Source: Plantibacter sp. ME-Dv--P-122b (GTDB lineage Bacteria; Actinomycetota; Actinomycetes; Actinomycetales; Microbacteriaceae). From it: a stretch of DNA of 64,000 nucleotides. The notes beneath the pieces are model-generated. The model did not search any database. It was not told the DNA's origin and worked only from the letters and a program-made list of their open reading frames with translations. The position numbers and the translations under genes were made by a program. Positions 44,180 to 52,643 of the stretch are shown here, in pieces. The stretch is from contig NZ_JARVSC010000003.1 of the NCBI RefSeq assembly GCF_030209375.1, forward strand, positions 248,001-312,000. Direction: 5' to 3'. Numbering within the stretch: the stretch's first letter is position 1; each line of letters opens with the position of its first letter.

Positions 44180-45487
44180 ATGGCCGTCACCGGGAGGTTC
44201 GTCGCGCTCGTCGCGTTCGGCGTCGTGCCGATCGTGGTGCTCGGCGTGCTCACGGGCGACGCCGCCCCGGCGTTCATCGCGTGGCTCGTCCTCGCCGCCG
44301 CGCTCGGCGCGCTCGACCTCGTGGTCGCGGGTTCGCCGCGGGACATCGTCCTGCAGCGGCAGCTGCCGTCCCGCGTCAGACTCGGCGACTCGGCGACGAG
44401 CACCCTCTTCCTCACCAACCGCGGACGCCGCCGCGTCCGTGCACTGGTGCGGGACGCCTGGCAGCCGTCCGCCGGTGCGCCCGCCGAGCGGCTCCGCGTC
44501 GACCTCCCACCGGGCGAGCGACGGAGCGTCGGTCTGGTGCTCACCCCGTTCCGCCGCGGCGAGCGACGGGTGTCCCAGGTCACGGTGCGGTCCTTCGGTC
44601 CGCTCGGACTCCTGGCACGTCAGGCGACGTTGAACAGCGCCGGACACCTCCGGGTCCTGCCGGCGTTCGCCTCGCGGAAGCACCTCCCGAGTCGGATCGC
44701 ACGCCTCCGTGAACTCGACGGCGCGACGAGCGTCATGGTCCGCGGTCAGGGCACCGAGTTCGACTCCCTGCGCGAATACGTGCGGGGCGACGACGTCCGG
44801 TCGATCGACTGGCGTGCCACGGCACGACGGGGCGACGTCATGATCCGCACCTGGCGACCGGAGCGCGACCGCCGGGTCGTCATCGTCACCGACACCGGCC
44901 GCACCTCCGCCGCGCGCATCGCCGACGAGCCGCGCATCGACACCGCGTTCGAAGCCGCGCTCCTCCTTGCCGCGCTCGCCACGAGAGCCGGCGACCGCAT
45001 CGACTATCTCGCCTACGACCGTCGGGTGCGTGGTCGCGTCCAGGGGGCGACCGGCGCAGAACTCCTGTCCAGGATGGTCGACGCGATGGCGCTCGTCGAC
45101 CCTGAGCTCATCGAGACCGACTGGGACGCCGTCCCCGGCCAGGTCAGGCAGATCACGAACCAGCGCGCCCTCGTCGTCCTGCAGACCTCGATCGACGCCC
45201 CCGGGGCGGCGCGCGGGCTCCTCGCCGTCCTCCCCCAGCTCACGCAGCGCCACACGGTGGTCGTGACGAGCGTCGTCGACCCGGCGACCCTCGAGGCCAC
45301 GCGCGACCGCGGCGACCGCGAGACCGTGTACCGCGCCGCCGCGGCCGAACGCGCCCTGCTCGACATCGAACGCGTGTCGGCGGCGATCAGACAGCTCGGG
45401 GCCGACGTCGTCACCGGCTCACCAGAGACCCTGCCCCCGGCGCTCGCCGACGCCTACATCGCACTCAAGGCGTCCGGTCGGCTCTAG
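44180..45487 (+). CDS. DUF58-domain protein (VWA-like)
   Basis: A 435-aa protein with two N-terminal helices (about 7-50), a beta-rich middle (about 60-170) and the DUF58 signature G-T-E-F-D-S-L-R-E-Y-V-R-G-D-D-V-R-S-I-D-W near 190-210. A von Willebrand A-like region follows, with V-I-V-T-D-T-G-R-T instead of the full DxSxS metal site. Such proteins are the usual MoxR partners. The ATG directly abuts the moxR stop. It is the last gene of the run, followed by a hairpin. Confidence 0.87.
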   Translation: MAVTGRFVALVAFGVVPIVVLGVLTGDAAPAFIAWLVLAAALGALDLVVAGSPRDIVLQRQLPSRVRLGDSATSTLFLTNRGRRRVRALVRDAWQPSAGAPAERLRVDLPPGERRSVGLVLTPFRRGERRVSQVTVRSFGPLGLLARQATLNSAGHLRVLPAFASRKHLPSRIARLRELDGATSVMVRGQGTEFDSLREYVRGDDVRSIDWRATARRGDVMIRTWRPERDRRVVIVTDTGRTSAARIADEPRIDTAFEAALLLAALATRAGDRIDYLAYDRRVRGRVQGATGAELLSRMVDAMALVDPELIETDWDAVPGQVRQITNQRALVVLQTSIDAPGAARGLLAVLPQLTQRHTVVVTSVVDPATLEATRDRGDRETVYRAAAAERALLDIERVSAAIRQLGADVVTGSPETLPPALADAYIALKASGRL

Positions 45488-45513
45488 CCCGATCCGTCGC
45501 CGATCGACCGGAT

Positions 45514-45542
45514 CCCTCCACCTGCCGGCCGGAACCGGGAGG
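45514..45542. terminator. Hairpin between DUF58 and LysR-like genes
   Basis: Arms CCCTCC (45514-45519) and GGGAGG (45537-45542) enclose an inner CCGGCCGG. It could stop both convergent genes. Confidence 0.4.
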
Positions 45543-45547
45543 ACGGG

Positions 45548-46414
45548 TCAGCGGCCCTTGCGCTTCTTGCGCCGTTCGCGGGCGAGTTCCTCCTGCTTGG
45601 CCTTGCGTGCGGCGAGCTGGGCGCCTCGGCTCGTCCCGGCGGCGGTGCCCTGGGTCGAGCCGGCCTTCGGCGTCTTCCGCCGTCTCGCGGCCTGCTGCGG
45701 TGCGGGCGCGGGGACCTGCTCGGCCGGAGCGGCTCGTCGCGAGCTGTTGGCCGTGCGCCCGCGCACGATGCCGATGAACTCCTCCACGGCCTCGTCCTCG
45801 CGGTCCTTCGGCCAGACCAGCACGACGGGTATCGGTGGAAGATCGGCGATCGGACGGTATTCCACGTCCTTCCGCTGGTGCAGGCGCGCGACGGATTGCG
45901 GGACCACGACGATCCCGACCTCGGACGCGGCCAGTTCGACCGCGGCCTCCGGGTCGTCGGTCAGCGGCGCCGCCGGGGCGTCGAACCCGAGCACGGCGGC
46001 ACGTTCGTTCCACTCGAGGACGAGCGGCGTCATGATCAGCTGCTCGTCGGCGAGCGAGGCCATCCCGACCGTGTCCCCGGCTCCGAGCGCAGCGCCCTTG
46101 GCGAAGACGACGACGGGGAGCTCCTCGAACAGGGCGATCGTGTTCAGCCCGTCCTGGTCGATCGGGACCCGGGCGAGCACGACGTCAGCCGCACCGGAGA
46201 CCAGGACCGCTCGCTGCTCGTCGAGGTCGACTCGGATCAGCCCGAGTTCGTCGTCCGGACGGCGCTCGCTCCAGATGCGCGCCCACTTCCCCGGGTTCAC
46301 GCCGCGCGCGTAGGCGACGGTCAGCGCCGGCGGGGTGGTCTCCGGCTCCGTGTCGGCGCCGAGCCCGTCGTCGCCGACCTCGATCCCGTCGACCTGGTCG
46401 TCCTGCCTGTCCAT
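45548..46414 (-). CDS. LysR substrate-binding domain protein without DNA-binding domain
   Basis: A 288-aa protein. Residues about 38-215 match the periplasmic-binding-protein fold of LysR effector domains (A-L-T-V-A-Y-A-R-G start, D-V-V-L-A-R-V-P, S-E-V-G-I-V-V-V-P-Q-S-V). The N-terminal winged helix is absent: the first 35 residues are acidic and lack helix-turn-helix character. The last 65 residues form a Lys/Arg/Ala-rich tail ending R-R-K-K-R-K-G-R, which may bind nucleic acid. ATG 46414 has a GGAGG site. Function unknown; regulation by an unusual route is possible. Confidence 0.75.
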   Translation of the reverse strand: MDRQDDQVDGIEVGDDGLGADTEPETTPPALTVAYARGVNPGKWARIWSERRPDDELGLIRVDLDEQRAVLVSGAADVVLARVPIDQDGLNTIALFEELPVVVFAKGAALGAGDTVGMASLADEQLIMTPLVLEWNERAAVLGFDAPAAPLTDDPEAAVELAASEVGIVVVPQSVARLHQRKDVEYRPIADLPPIPVVLVWPKDREDEAVEEFIGIVRGRTANSSRRAAPAEQVPAPAPQQAARRRKTPKAGSTQGTAAGTSRGAQLAARKAKQEELARERRKKRKGR

Positions 46415-46500
46415 CGAAGCCTCCACTGCTCGGCTTGCCACACTACTGCAGCGCGGTCGACGGGTGATCCGGCCGGTTGGGCGAGGACACCGCAGCGAGG

Positions 46501-46506
46501 TACGCT
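46501..46506 (+). promoter_or_regulatory. -10 (TACGCT) of leaderless DUF5997 gene
   Basis: TACGCT-N6-ATG. Confidence 0.5.
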
Positions 46507-46512
46507 GAGCGG

Positions 46513-46908
46513 ATGGGTGCGAGCGAACAGATCATGAAACCGGCGACCGCGGCGAAGAAGCTCGGGGTCTACCTGCCGGCGACCCCGGCGTCGTTCCAGG
46601 AGGAGCCGATCACGCGGTCGGCGTTCCTCGAGCTGCAGGCGAACCCGGCGGACTGGCTCGTCGAGCTCCGGAAGAACGGACCGCACCCGCGCGATGTCGT
46701 CGCCCGCAAGCTGGGCGTGTCGACCTCCGGTCTGGCTCGCGCCGAGATCACCGAGGCGCTGACCACCGAACAGATCCAGGAGCTCCTCCGTACGCTGCCC
46801 GCCTGGCTCGTCCAGGAGCGCGCCGTGCACGCCGAGGTGAACGCCGAGAACGCCCGGGTCAACGCCAGGAACGCCGAGCGCCGCGCACGATCCGAAGCCG
46901 GCGAGTAG
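46513..46908 (+). CDS. DUF5997-family protein
   Basis: A 131-aa soluble protein matching the actinobacterial DUF5997 family: M-K-P-A-T-A-A-K-K-L-G-V-Y-L-P-A-T-P near the start, then F-Q-E-E-P-I-T-R, W-L-V-E-L-R-K-N-G-P-H-P-R and a helical C-terminus. The middle (R-D-V-V-A-R-K-L-G-V-S-T-S-G-L-A-R) looks like a helix-turn-helix. It is divergent from the DNA-binding-domain-less LysR-like gene, with only 98 bp between starts. That pairing recurs in Actinobacteria as far as I recall, so the two may work together. The activity is unknown. Confidence 0.75.
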   Translation: MGASEQIMKPATAAKKLGVYLPATPASFQEEPITRSAFLELQANPADWLVELRKNGPHPRDVVARKLGVSTSGLARAEITEALTTEQIQELLRTLPAWLVQERAVHAEVNAENARVNARNAERRARSEAGE

Positions 46909-46911
46909 CCG

Positions 46912-47907
46912 TCAGCCGGCGACGATCCGCTTCGCGCCGGCCTCGAACTCGGCCAGGTCTCCACGCTCACCTGACCGGTACGCGCGTCCACCCCACCAGC
47001 ACATGTAGGCCAGGAAGGCGGCGAGGGCTCCTCCACCGATGAGCATCTTGACCGCCCACGGCCACGGTGCCGGCGTCACGAAGCCTTCGACGAGCCCCGA
47101 GACGAAGAGCACGATCACCAACCCGATGGCGATGGTGAACAGCGCTCGGCCCTCCTCCGCGAGCGCCTGCCCCCTCGTCCGTGGTCCGGGTGCCACCCAG
47201 GCCCAGAAGATGCGGAGACCTGCCGCCGCCGCGACGAACACCGCCGTGAGCTCGAGCATGCCGTGCGGGAGGATGTACTCGAAGAACACGTCGCCCTTGC
47301 CGTAGGCGAACATCACCCCTGCGGCCTGCCCGACCCCCTGGGCGTTGGTGACGATGATGTACGGGACCCAGACACCGCTGATGCCGAACGCCACGCATTG
47401 CGCCGCGATCCACGCGTTGTTCGTCCACACCTGACCGGCGAAGCTCGCGGCCGGGTTGTTCGAGTAGTAGGCGACGAAGTCGTCCTCGACGTACTGCTTG
47501 AGTTGCGCGTCGGTACCGAGGTTCGCGAGGACCTGCGGGTTGCCGGCGATCCACACGGCGTACAGGGTCGCGATGACGACCGTCGCGACCGCGACGGCGA
47601 GGGTCACCCAACGGACCCGGTAGAGCGCGGCGGGCAGCGCCAGGACGAAGAAGCGCGGAACACTCGACAGCACGTTCGCACTGGCTCCGGTGAACCGCAG
47701 GCGCGCCCGCGACAGGGACACCGAGAGGCGGTCGCCGACGAGGGTCGATCCGGCCGTCGTCTTGATCGCGGAGAGCTGAGTCGCTCCGGCCTGGTATCGG
47801 TCGATCAACTCATCGGCTTCCGGCCCGCTGAAGAACCGCTGCTTGCCGAGCGCGTCGAGGCGGTCCCATTCCTGGCGGTGGGCTGCGGAGTAGGCGTCGA
47901 GGTCCAT
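46912..47907 (-). CDS. Stage II sporulation protein M-like membrane protein
   Basis: A 331-aa integral membrane protein of the SpoIIM/DUF95 family: a cytosolic helical N-terminus (1-95), then about six helices with conserved N-N-A-W-I-A-A-Q-C-V-A-F-G-I and H-G-M-L-E-L near 235. This organism is not expected to sporulate; in Actinobacteria this family sits beside MoxR/DUF58 and RDD genes. ATG 47907 is preferred over ATG 47916, which overlaps a TAGCAT -10 hexamer. It is divergent from the RDD gene. Confidence 0.82.
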   Translation of the reverse strand: MDLDAYSAAHRQEWDRLDALGKQRFFSGPEADELIDRYQAGATQLSAIKTTAGSTLVGDRLSVSLSRARLRFTGASANVLSSVPRFFVLALPAALYRVRWVTLAVAVATVVIATLYAVWIAGNPQVLANLGTDAQLKQYVEDDFVAYYSNNPAASFAGQVWTNNAWIAAQCVAFGISGVWVPYIIVTNAQGVGQAAGVMFAYGKGDVFFEYILPHGMLELTAVFVAAAAGLRIFWAWVAPGPRTRGQALAEEGRALFTIAIGLVIVLFVSGLVEGFVTPAPWPWAVKMLIGGGALAAFLAYMCWWGGRAYRSGERGDLAEFEAGAKRIVAG

Positions 47908-47914
47908 CGCAGCC

Positions 47915-47920
47915 ATGCTA
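47915..47920 (-). promoter_or_regulatory. -10 (TAGCAT) of SpoIIM-like gene
   Basis: TAGCAT-N7-ATG. It overlaps the alternative upstream ATG. Confidence 0.4.
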
Positions 47921-47974
47921 CGCGGTGGTGGCGCTCCATGGCCGGTCCCCCACGCATCTGCTTGAATGGAGCAC

Positions 47975-48835
47975 ATGTCCGAACCGGCCCGGGTCCCGCT
48001 GCACGAGACGACGCTGGACGACGGCACCGAGCTGATCACCGGCGAGGCGGTCGCCCTCGACGTACGGCCCACCGGATTCATCCTGCGCGCAGCGGGCGCC
48101 GTCATCGACTACGTGGTGTCGATCCTCGTGTTCGTCGGCCTCATGCTCGCGATGTTCTCCTGGGTCCTGTCCGGGGTCGCCATGGACACCGCGATGTTCA
48201 CCGCCATCGTGCTCGGCCTGACGGTGCTCTGCCTCGTCGTCCTGCCGGCGGCGGTCGAGATCGCCACCCGCGGACGGTCGCTCGGCAGACTCGTCGTCGG
48301 TGCTCGCATCGTCCGGGACGACGGGGGTGCACCCGGCTTCCGACACGCGTTCATCCGTGCCCTCACCGGGTACTTCGAGATCTACGCCACCGCTGGCGGC
48401 ATCGCCGCGCTCACCGGCCTGCTGAGCGCCCGTTCGAAGCGTCTGGGCGACGTGCTCGCCGGGACCTACAGTCAGCGCGAGCGTCTACCGCGGGTGGTGG
48501 AACCCGTCGCGATGATCCCACCACAGCTCGCCGCCTGGGCCGGCGGCGCCGACGTGGCCCGACTTCCCGACCCGCTGGCGCGGCGCGTCACCCAGTTTCT
48601 CAAACAGGCCGGCTCACTGACCCCGGCCACGAGGACCCGATTGGCGGCCGAACTCGCGGCGGAGGTGTCGCGATTCGTGTCGCCGCTGCCGATCGCTCAC
48701 CCGGAGGCGTTCCTCGTCGGGGTCTCCGTCATCCGCCGAGAACGCGAGTACCAGGCCCAGCTCGCGGCCCGTCAGCGGCTGTCGCTCCTCCAGCCGGTGC
48801 TGAGCGGTCAGCCGCACCGGTTCCCCGACCGCTGA
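47975..48835 (+). CDS. RDD-family membrane protein
   Basis: A 286-aa protein with an RDD domain (about 30-160): R-P-T-G-F-I-L-R-A-A-G-A-V-I-D in the first helix, R-G-R-S-L-G-R-L-V-V-G near the second, and A-L-T-G-L-L-S-A-R-S-K-R-L-G-D-V-L-A-G near 139-157. The C-terminal half (about 165-286) is soluble and basic. RDD proteins have been linked to ion transport and recur with SpoIIM and MoxR/DUF58. Start 47975 is used; ATG 47966 would add three residues and has no ribosome binding site. Confidence 0.82.
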   Translation: MSEPARVPLHETTLDDGTELITGEAVALDVRPTGFILRAAGAVIDYVVSILVFVGLMLAMFSWVLSGVAMDTAMFTAIVLGLTVLCLVVLPAAVEIATRGRSLGRLVVGARIVRDDGGAPGFRHAFIRALTGYFEIYATAGGIAALTGLLSARSKRLGDVLAGTYSQRERLPRVVEPVAMIPPQLAAWAGGADVARLPDPLARRVTQFLKQAGSLTPATRTRLAAELAAEVSRFVSPLPIAHPEAFLVGVSVIRREREYQAQLAARQRLSLLQPVLSGQPHRFPDR

Positions 48836-48857
48836 GGCGGGGAACCGGCGGCTCCGC

Positions 48858-50348
48858 CTAGTAGCGGTAGTGGTCGACCTTGTACGGGCCCTCGACCGGC
48901 ACACCGATGTAGTCGGCCTGCTCGCCCGTGAGCGTCGTCAACTGCACGCCGAGTGCGTCGAGGTGCAGGCGCGCGACCTTCTCGTCGAGGTGCTTCGGCA
49001 GCACGTACACGCCGATCGGGTACTCCTCGATCCGCGTCCAGAGCTCGAGCTGTGCGAGCACCTGGTTGGTGAACGAGTTGCTCATCACGAACGATGGGTG
49101 CCCCGTCGCGTTCCCGAGGTTCATGAGGCGTCCCTCGCTGAGCACGAGGACGCTGCGCCCCGTGGGGAGCCGCCACTCGTGGACCTGGGGCTTGATCTCG
49201 ATCTTCTCGGCGCCCTCGAGGGCCTCGAGGGAGGCCATGTCGATCTCGTTGTCGAAGTGCCCGACGTTCGAGACGATCGCGAGGTGCTTGAGCGCCAGGA
49301 TGTGGTCGAGGGTGACGACGTTGAAGTTGCCGGTGCACGTGACGATGATGTCGACCTGGTCGGCGACGCTCTCGAGGGTCGCGACCTGGAAGCCGTCCAT
49401 CGACGCCTGGAGGGCGCAGATCGGGTCGACCTCGGAGACGATGACCCGGGCACCCTGGCCGCGGAGGGCTTCGGCCGCACCCTTGCCGACGTCGCCGTAA
49501 CCTGCGACGAAGACGACCTTGCCGCCGATGAGCACGTCGGTCGCGCGGTTGAGGCCGTCCGGCAGGGAGTGCCGGATGCCGTACTTGTTGTCGAACTTGC
49601 TCTTCGTGACCGAGTCGTTCACGTTGATCGCGGGGAACAGCAGCTCGCCCTGCTTCGCCAGCTCGTAGAGCCGGTGCACACCGGTGGTGGTCTCCTCGGT
49701 CACGCCGAGGATGTCGGCGGCGACCTTCGTCCAGCGATCGCTGCTGCCGGCGAGCGAGCGACGGAGCACGTCGAGGACGATGCTGTACTCGTGGCTGTCG
49801 GCGTCGGTCGTGTCGGGGACCGCTCCGGCCAGTTCGAACCGACGGCCCTGGTGGACGAGCATGCTCGCGTCGCCGCCGTCGTCGAGGATGAGGTTGGGGC
49901 CGGTCCACTCGGCGCCGGCAGCGGCGGCTTCGGTCGACCAGTCGAAGATCTGCTCGGTGCACCACCAGTACTCTTCGAGCGTCTCGCCTTTCCAGGCGAA
50001 GACCGGCACACCGGCCGGTGCCTCGACGGTCCCGTGCGGACCGACGGCGACGGCGGCCGCCGCCTCGTCCTGGGTCGAGAAGATGTTGCAGCTCGCCCAA
50101 CGCACCTGGGCACCGAGCGCGACGAGCGTCTCGATGAGCACTGCGGTCTGCACCGTCATGTGCAGCGAACCGGCGATCCGGGCGCCGGCGAGGGGCTGGC
50201 TCGCGCCGAACTCCTCGCGCAGGGCCATCAGGCCGGGCATCTCGTTCTCGGCGAGGCGGAGCTGGTGTCGGCCGGCCTCGGCCAGCGACAGGTCGGCCAC
50301 CTTGTAGGGCAGGGTGGTCGTGGGGGCAGACGGTGCGGAAGAACTCAT
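48858..50348 (-). CDS. ahcY: Adenosylhomocysteinase
   Basis: A 496-aa NAD-dependent enzyme that reversibly splits S-adenosylhomocysteine to adenosine and homocysteine, clearing a methyltransferase inhibitor. Seen: S-L-H-M-T-V-Q-T-A near 61-69, the NAD loop G-Y-G-D-V-G-K-G near 279-286, and the C-terminal K-V-D-H-Y-R-Y that reaches the neighbouring subunit's NAD. It carries the insert typical of actinobacterial and some eukaryotic forms. It corresponds to sahH (Rv3248c) near mtrA. A 6-bp hairpin (48835-48859) overlaps the stop codons shared with the convergent RDD gene. Confidence 0.96.
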   Translation of the reverse strand: MSSSAPSAPTTTLPYKVADLSLAEAGRHQLRLAENEMPGLMALREEFGASQPLAGARIAGSLHMTVQTAVLIETLVALGAQVRWASCNIFSTQDEAAAAVAVGPHGTVEAPAGVPVFAWKGETLEEYWWCTEQIFDWSTEAAAAGAEWTGPNLILDDGGDASMLVHQGRRFELAGAVPDTTDADSHEYSIVLDVLRRSLAGSSDRWTKVAADILGVTEETTTGVHRLYELAKQGELLFPAINVNDSVTKSKFDNKYGIRHSLPDGLNRATDVLIGGKVVFVAGYGDVGKGAAEALRGQGARVIVSEVDPICALQASMDGFQVATLESVADQVDIIVTCTGNFNVVTLDHILALKHLAIVSNVGHFDNEIDMASLEALEGAEKIEIKPQVHEWRLPTGRSVLVLSEGRLMNLGNATGHPSFVMSNSFTNQVLAQLELWTRIEEYPIGVYVLPKHLDEKVARLHLDALGVQLTTLTGEQADYIGVPVEGPYKVDHYRY

Positions 50349-50429
50349 GACGCCATTCTCTCAGACCGTCAGGCGTCGCGGACCTTCATGTCGGTACCGA
50401 GATCAGGCACGGGGCGGGGCCGTCGACGG

Positions 50430-50651
50430 TCAGGAACCGTAGCCGACGTCTCCGAGGACGCTGTGCTTCACGACGCTCCAGCCCTGCGGCACGCTCAGCC
50501 GCACGGCGTGGATGGAGCAGAGGTCGTAGCTGTGCGGGCTCTTCTCGATGCTCAGCGGGCCGAGGACGGCCATCGAGTCACGGTAGTCGTAGGTCAGCGT
50601 CGCCACGGGCTCGCGCGAGCAGCCGACCTTCGAACACATCCTGTCCACCAT
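50430..50651 (-). CDS. DUF3499-family protein (short form)
   Basis: A 73-aa protein: M-C-S-K-V-G-C-S-R-E-P-V-A-T-L-T-Y-D-Y near the start and S-Y-D-L-C-S-I-H-A-V-R-L-S-V-P-Q-G-W later. Three Cys and one His spaced like a treble-clef zinc site suggest metal binding. It matches the DUF3499 family (Rv3258c) but lacks the longer acidic C-terminal tail of the mycobacterial protein. Start 50651 is supported by TACGCT-N7-ATG; ATG 50639 is possible. It is divergent from the metallopeptidase-family gene. The function is unknown. Confidence 0.78.
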   Translation of the reverse strand: MVDRMCSKVGCSREPVATLTYDYRDSMAVLGPLSIEKSPHSYDLCSIHAVRLSVPQGWSVVKHSVLGDVGYGS

Positions 50652-50658
50652 TTGCCCC

Positions 50659-50664
50659 AGCGTA
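50659..50664 (-). promoter_or_regulatory. -10 (TACGCT) of leaderless DUF3499 gene
   Basis: TACGCT-N7-ATG. Confidence 0.45.
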
Positions 50665-50734
50665 GCCCGGGGGCGACGGCGGCACCGTCCGGCTCGCCGG
50701 TCGAGCGGGTCTGAACCGGGCCGCCGACCACACC

Positions 50735-50740
50735 TAGACT
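50735..50740 (+). promoter_or_regulatory. -10 (TAGACT) of leaderless metallopeptidase-family gene
   Basis: TAGACT-N6-ATG. Confidence 0.5.
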
Positions 50741-50746
50741 GGACGC

Positions 50747-51184
50747 ATGGCGCAGGCTGACGAGGAGACGCGAGGCGCCCTCTCGCGCCGCCGGTCACGG
50801 CACGGTCGCAACGGTCGTTCGAGCGTCGTCGGACCGGACGTGCCCCCGATCGACACCCGGATCGATCAGTTCGACCTGACGGTCGCCACCACCGCCGACT
50901 ACCTCCGCGGAGCCTGGCCCGCCGAACTGGCCGACGTCCGGTTCGAGGTCGGCGCGATGCCGGCGCAGAACTCCGGGACGGACGGCGTCGACCGCTGGTT
51001 CGTCGACCGAGCACGCCGACGCATCATCCTGTATCGGCTGCCCATCCAGCGGATGAGCAAGCTCCACCGGAACGACGAGCTACATCAGCGCATGATGGTG
51101 GAGAGCTGCGTGTTCCGTGCCGTCGCCGAGCTCCTCGGCAAGGACCCTTGGGACCTCGGGCCGGAGCGCTACCGGTTCCTCTGA
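50747..51184 (+). CDS. Degenerate zincin-like metallopeptidase-family protein
   Basis: A 145-aa protein related to the actinobacterial metallopeptidase family of Rv3259. The N-terminus (1-30) is Arg-rich. The fold is recognisable from the R-R-I-I-L-Y-R-L-P-I-Q-R strand and the L-L-G-K-D-P-W-D-L ending. The helix that would carry HExxH reads M-V-E-S-C-V-F-R-A-V-A-E-L-L, so neither zinc His is present. It is therefore probably not an active protease. It is divergent from DUF3499, a pairing kept in mycobacteria. Confidence 0.75.
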   Translation: MAQADEETRGALSRRRSRHGRNGRSSVVGPDVPPIDTRIDQFDLTVATTADYLRGAWPAELADVRFEVGAMPAQNSGTDGVDRWFVDRARRRIILYRLPIQRMSKLHRNDELHQRMMVESCVFRAVAELLGKDPWDLGPERYRFL

Positions 51185-51190
51185 CCCGAG

Positions 51191-51217
51191 GTCACCGCGG
51201 TCACCGCGGTCACCGCG
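51191..51217. repeat. Three tandem copies of a 9-bp unit
   Basis: GTCACCGCG occurs three times in a row. The DUF5719 stop codon lies inside the third copy, so slippage here would leave the protein intact unless it reached that codon. Confidence 0.8.
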
Positions 51218-52643
51218 GGTAGACGCTGATCGGCGCAGCCAGCGGGTTCGGCGGTGTGACCGGCAGCGACGCGAGCCGCCCTGCCGCAGCGAGACTGATC
51301 GAGGCGTGGAGGCCGTCGGCCCCGGCGACGACGTAGCTCTGACCCGAGGCGACGCCGAGCGTCACCGCCGCGCCCGCACCGACCTTCGCCGTGGTCTCCT
51401 TGCCGTCAGCACCCGTCAACGTGAGTTCGGCGTCGGTTCCGGACGGGTTGAAGACGTGGAGTTTCTGCCCCGGACCCGTGGGGACCGTGAAGGCCGCGGT
51501 GTCGTCGAGTGCGGGCGTCGCTCCGAACCAGGCGAAGTCCTCGAGCGTTCCACCGCGGGAGTTCGTCCTGGCCGCCGCGACCACCGGTCGGGTCGAGGTG
51601 ACCTCCAGCGAGAACTCACCGGCCGGGAGTTCGGCCAGGGCGATCTCACCGGGAACGCCCGGCTGGATGGTCGCATCGATGACGATCGGCTCGTCCTTCG
51701 CGTTCTCGCGGGTGGCGGTGATGACGACGTCAGCGGGCTCGGATCCCGGCGCGAACAGCCTGAGGGCCGTGGCCCGGTCGTCGACGGACGCGGTGTCGGA
51801 GCTCGCCCCTGCGGCCGCCGGAGCGGTGACCACGACGCCCGGGATCACGAGATCGGTCGAGGGAGCCGCGGTCGGCCCCTGGACCTCGACACCGCCGGGG
51901 GTCAGGACGCGGACCGTGCTCTGCTGGAGTGCGGCCACCACTCGACCGCCCTCGCTCGTCACGTGCACGACCGGGGTCGGCTCGTTGGGCGCGAGACCGG
52001 TGAGGGCGATCACCCGCTGCGTGCCGGTGGCGACGACGATCCCGGCGGCTCCCGGAGCGTCGATCCGCCCGGCGGCACCGAAGACCTCGAGGGTCACGTT
52101 CGCATCGACGGCCGACGGATTGCTCAGCAGGATCAGGGTGGTGCGACCGATGTCACTCGACCCGCCGACGAGCCAGCTCTCGGCCGATGCCGGCGTGCAG
52201 GCGGCGGCCGCCAGACCGGCGACCTCGGCTTCGGCGGCGATCTGCGACTGCGCGCCGCTCAGGGGCGTCACCGTCCCGTCGGTGGCGCCGGGCACGGTGA
52301 TCACCGTGGGTCCGCCGTCCGCCGCACCGCTCGTGTTGTCGGGCGCGGCGAGCTCACTCGTCGTGGGCGTCACCCCGTTCGCGCCGAAGTCCACGGTCGC
52401 CGGACCGAAGGAGCCGGCTGCCGTGGCGGCCGTCGCGTCCTGGGCCAGGGCGAGCAGCGGCCCCGGGCACACGACCGACTGGTCGCCGGCCACCGGGGTG
52501 ACTCGGATGTCCTGAGGGGCGATCTCGACCGTCGGGAGGGGCAGCTGCCCGGCCGCTGCGATCGTGACCGCGGCGATCCCGATCCCGACGAGGCCGGTGA
52601 CGATGCGACCGGAGGTGATGGCGACTCCGCGCTTACTGGGCAT
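51210..52643 (-). CDS. DUF5719-family exported protein
   Basis: A 477-aa protein with an N-terminal membrane anchor or signal (about 12-32) and a large extracytoplasmic beta-rich region of repeated L-x-V-F/N-P-S-G units. It is rich in Ala, Gly, Thr and Val, with only two or three Cys. It matches DUF5719, which consistently follows the large GT2 membrane glycosyltransferase gene in Actinobacteria. Its start overlaps the GT2 stop by 11 nt. It is probably part of an envelope polysaccharide export or assembly unit. The function is unproven. Confidence 0.75.
   Translation of the reverse strand: MPSKRGVAITSGRIVTGLVGIGIAAVTIAAAGQLPLPTVEIAPQDIRVTPVAGDQSVVCPGPLLALAQDATAATAAGSFGPATVDFGANGVTPTTSELAAPDNTSGAADGGPTVITVPGATDGTVTPLSGAQSQIAAEAEVAGLAAAACTPASAESWLVGGSSDIGRTTLILLSNPSAVDANVTLEVFGAAGRIDAPGAAGIVVATGTQRVIALTGLAPNEPTPVVHVTSEGGRVVAALQQSTVRVLTPGGVEVQGPTAAPSTDLVIPGVVVTAPAAAGASSDTASVDDRATALRLFAPGSEPADVVITATRENAKDEPIVIDATIQPGVPGEIALAELPAGEFSLEVTSTRPVVAAARTNSRGGTLEDFAWFGATPALDDTAAFTVPTGPGQKLHVFNPSGTDAELTLTGADGKETTAKVGAGAAVTLGVASGQSYVVAGADGLHASISLAAAGRLASLPVTPPNPLAAPISVYPR

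Noticed and set aside
46912-47907. Evidence of sporulation (SpoIIM)
   Set aside because: The family occurs widely in non-sporulating bacteria beside MoxR and RDD genes, and no other sporulation gene is present.
50349-50429. SAH riboswitch upstream of ahcY
   Set aside because: Only 81 nt and I cannot find the conserved SAH riboswitch core.
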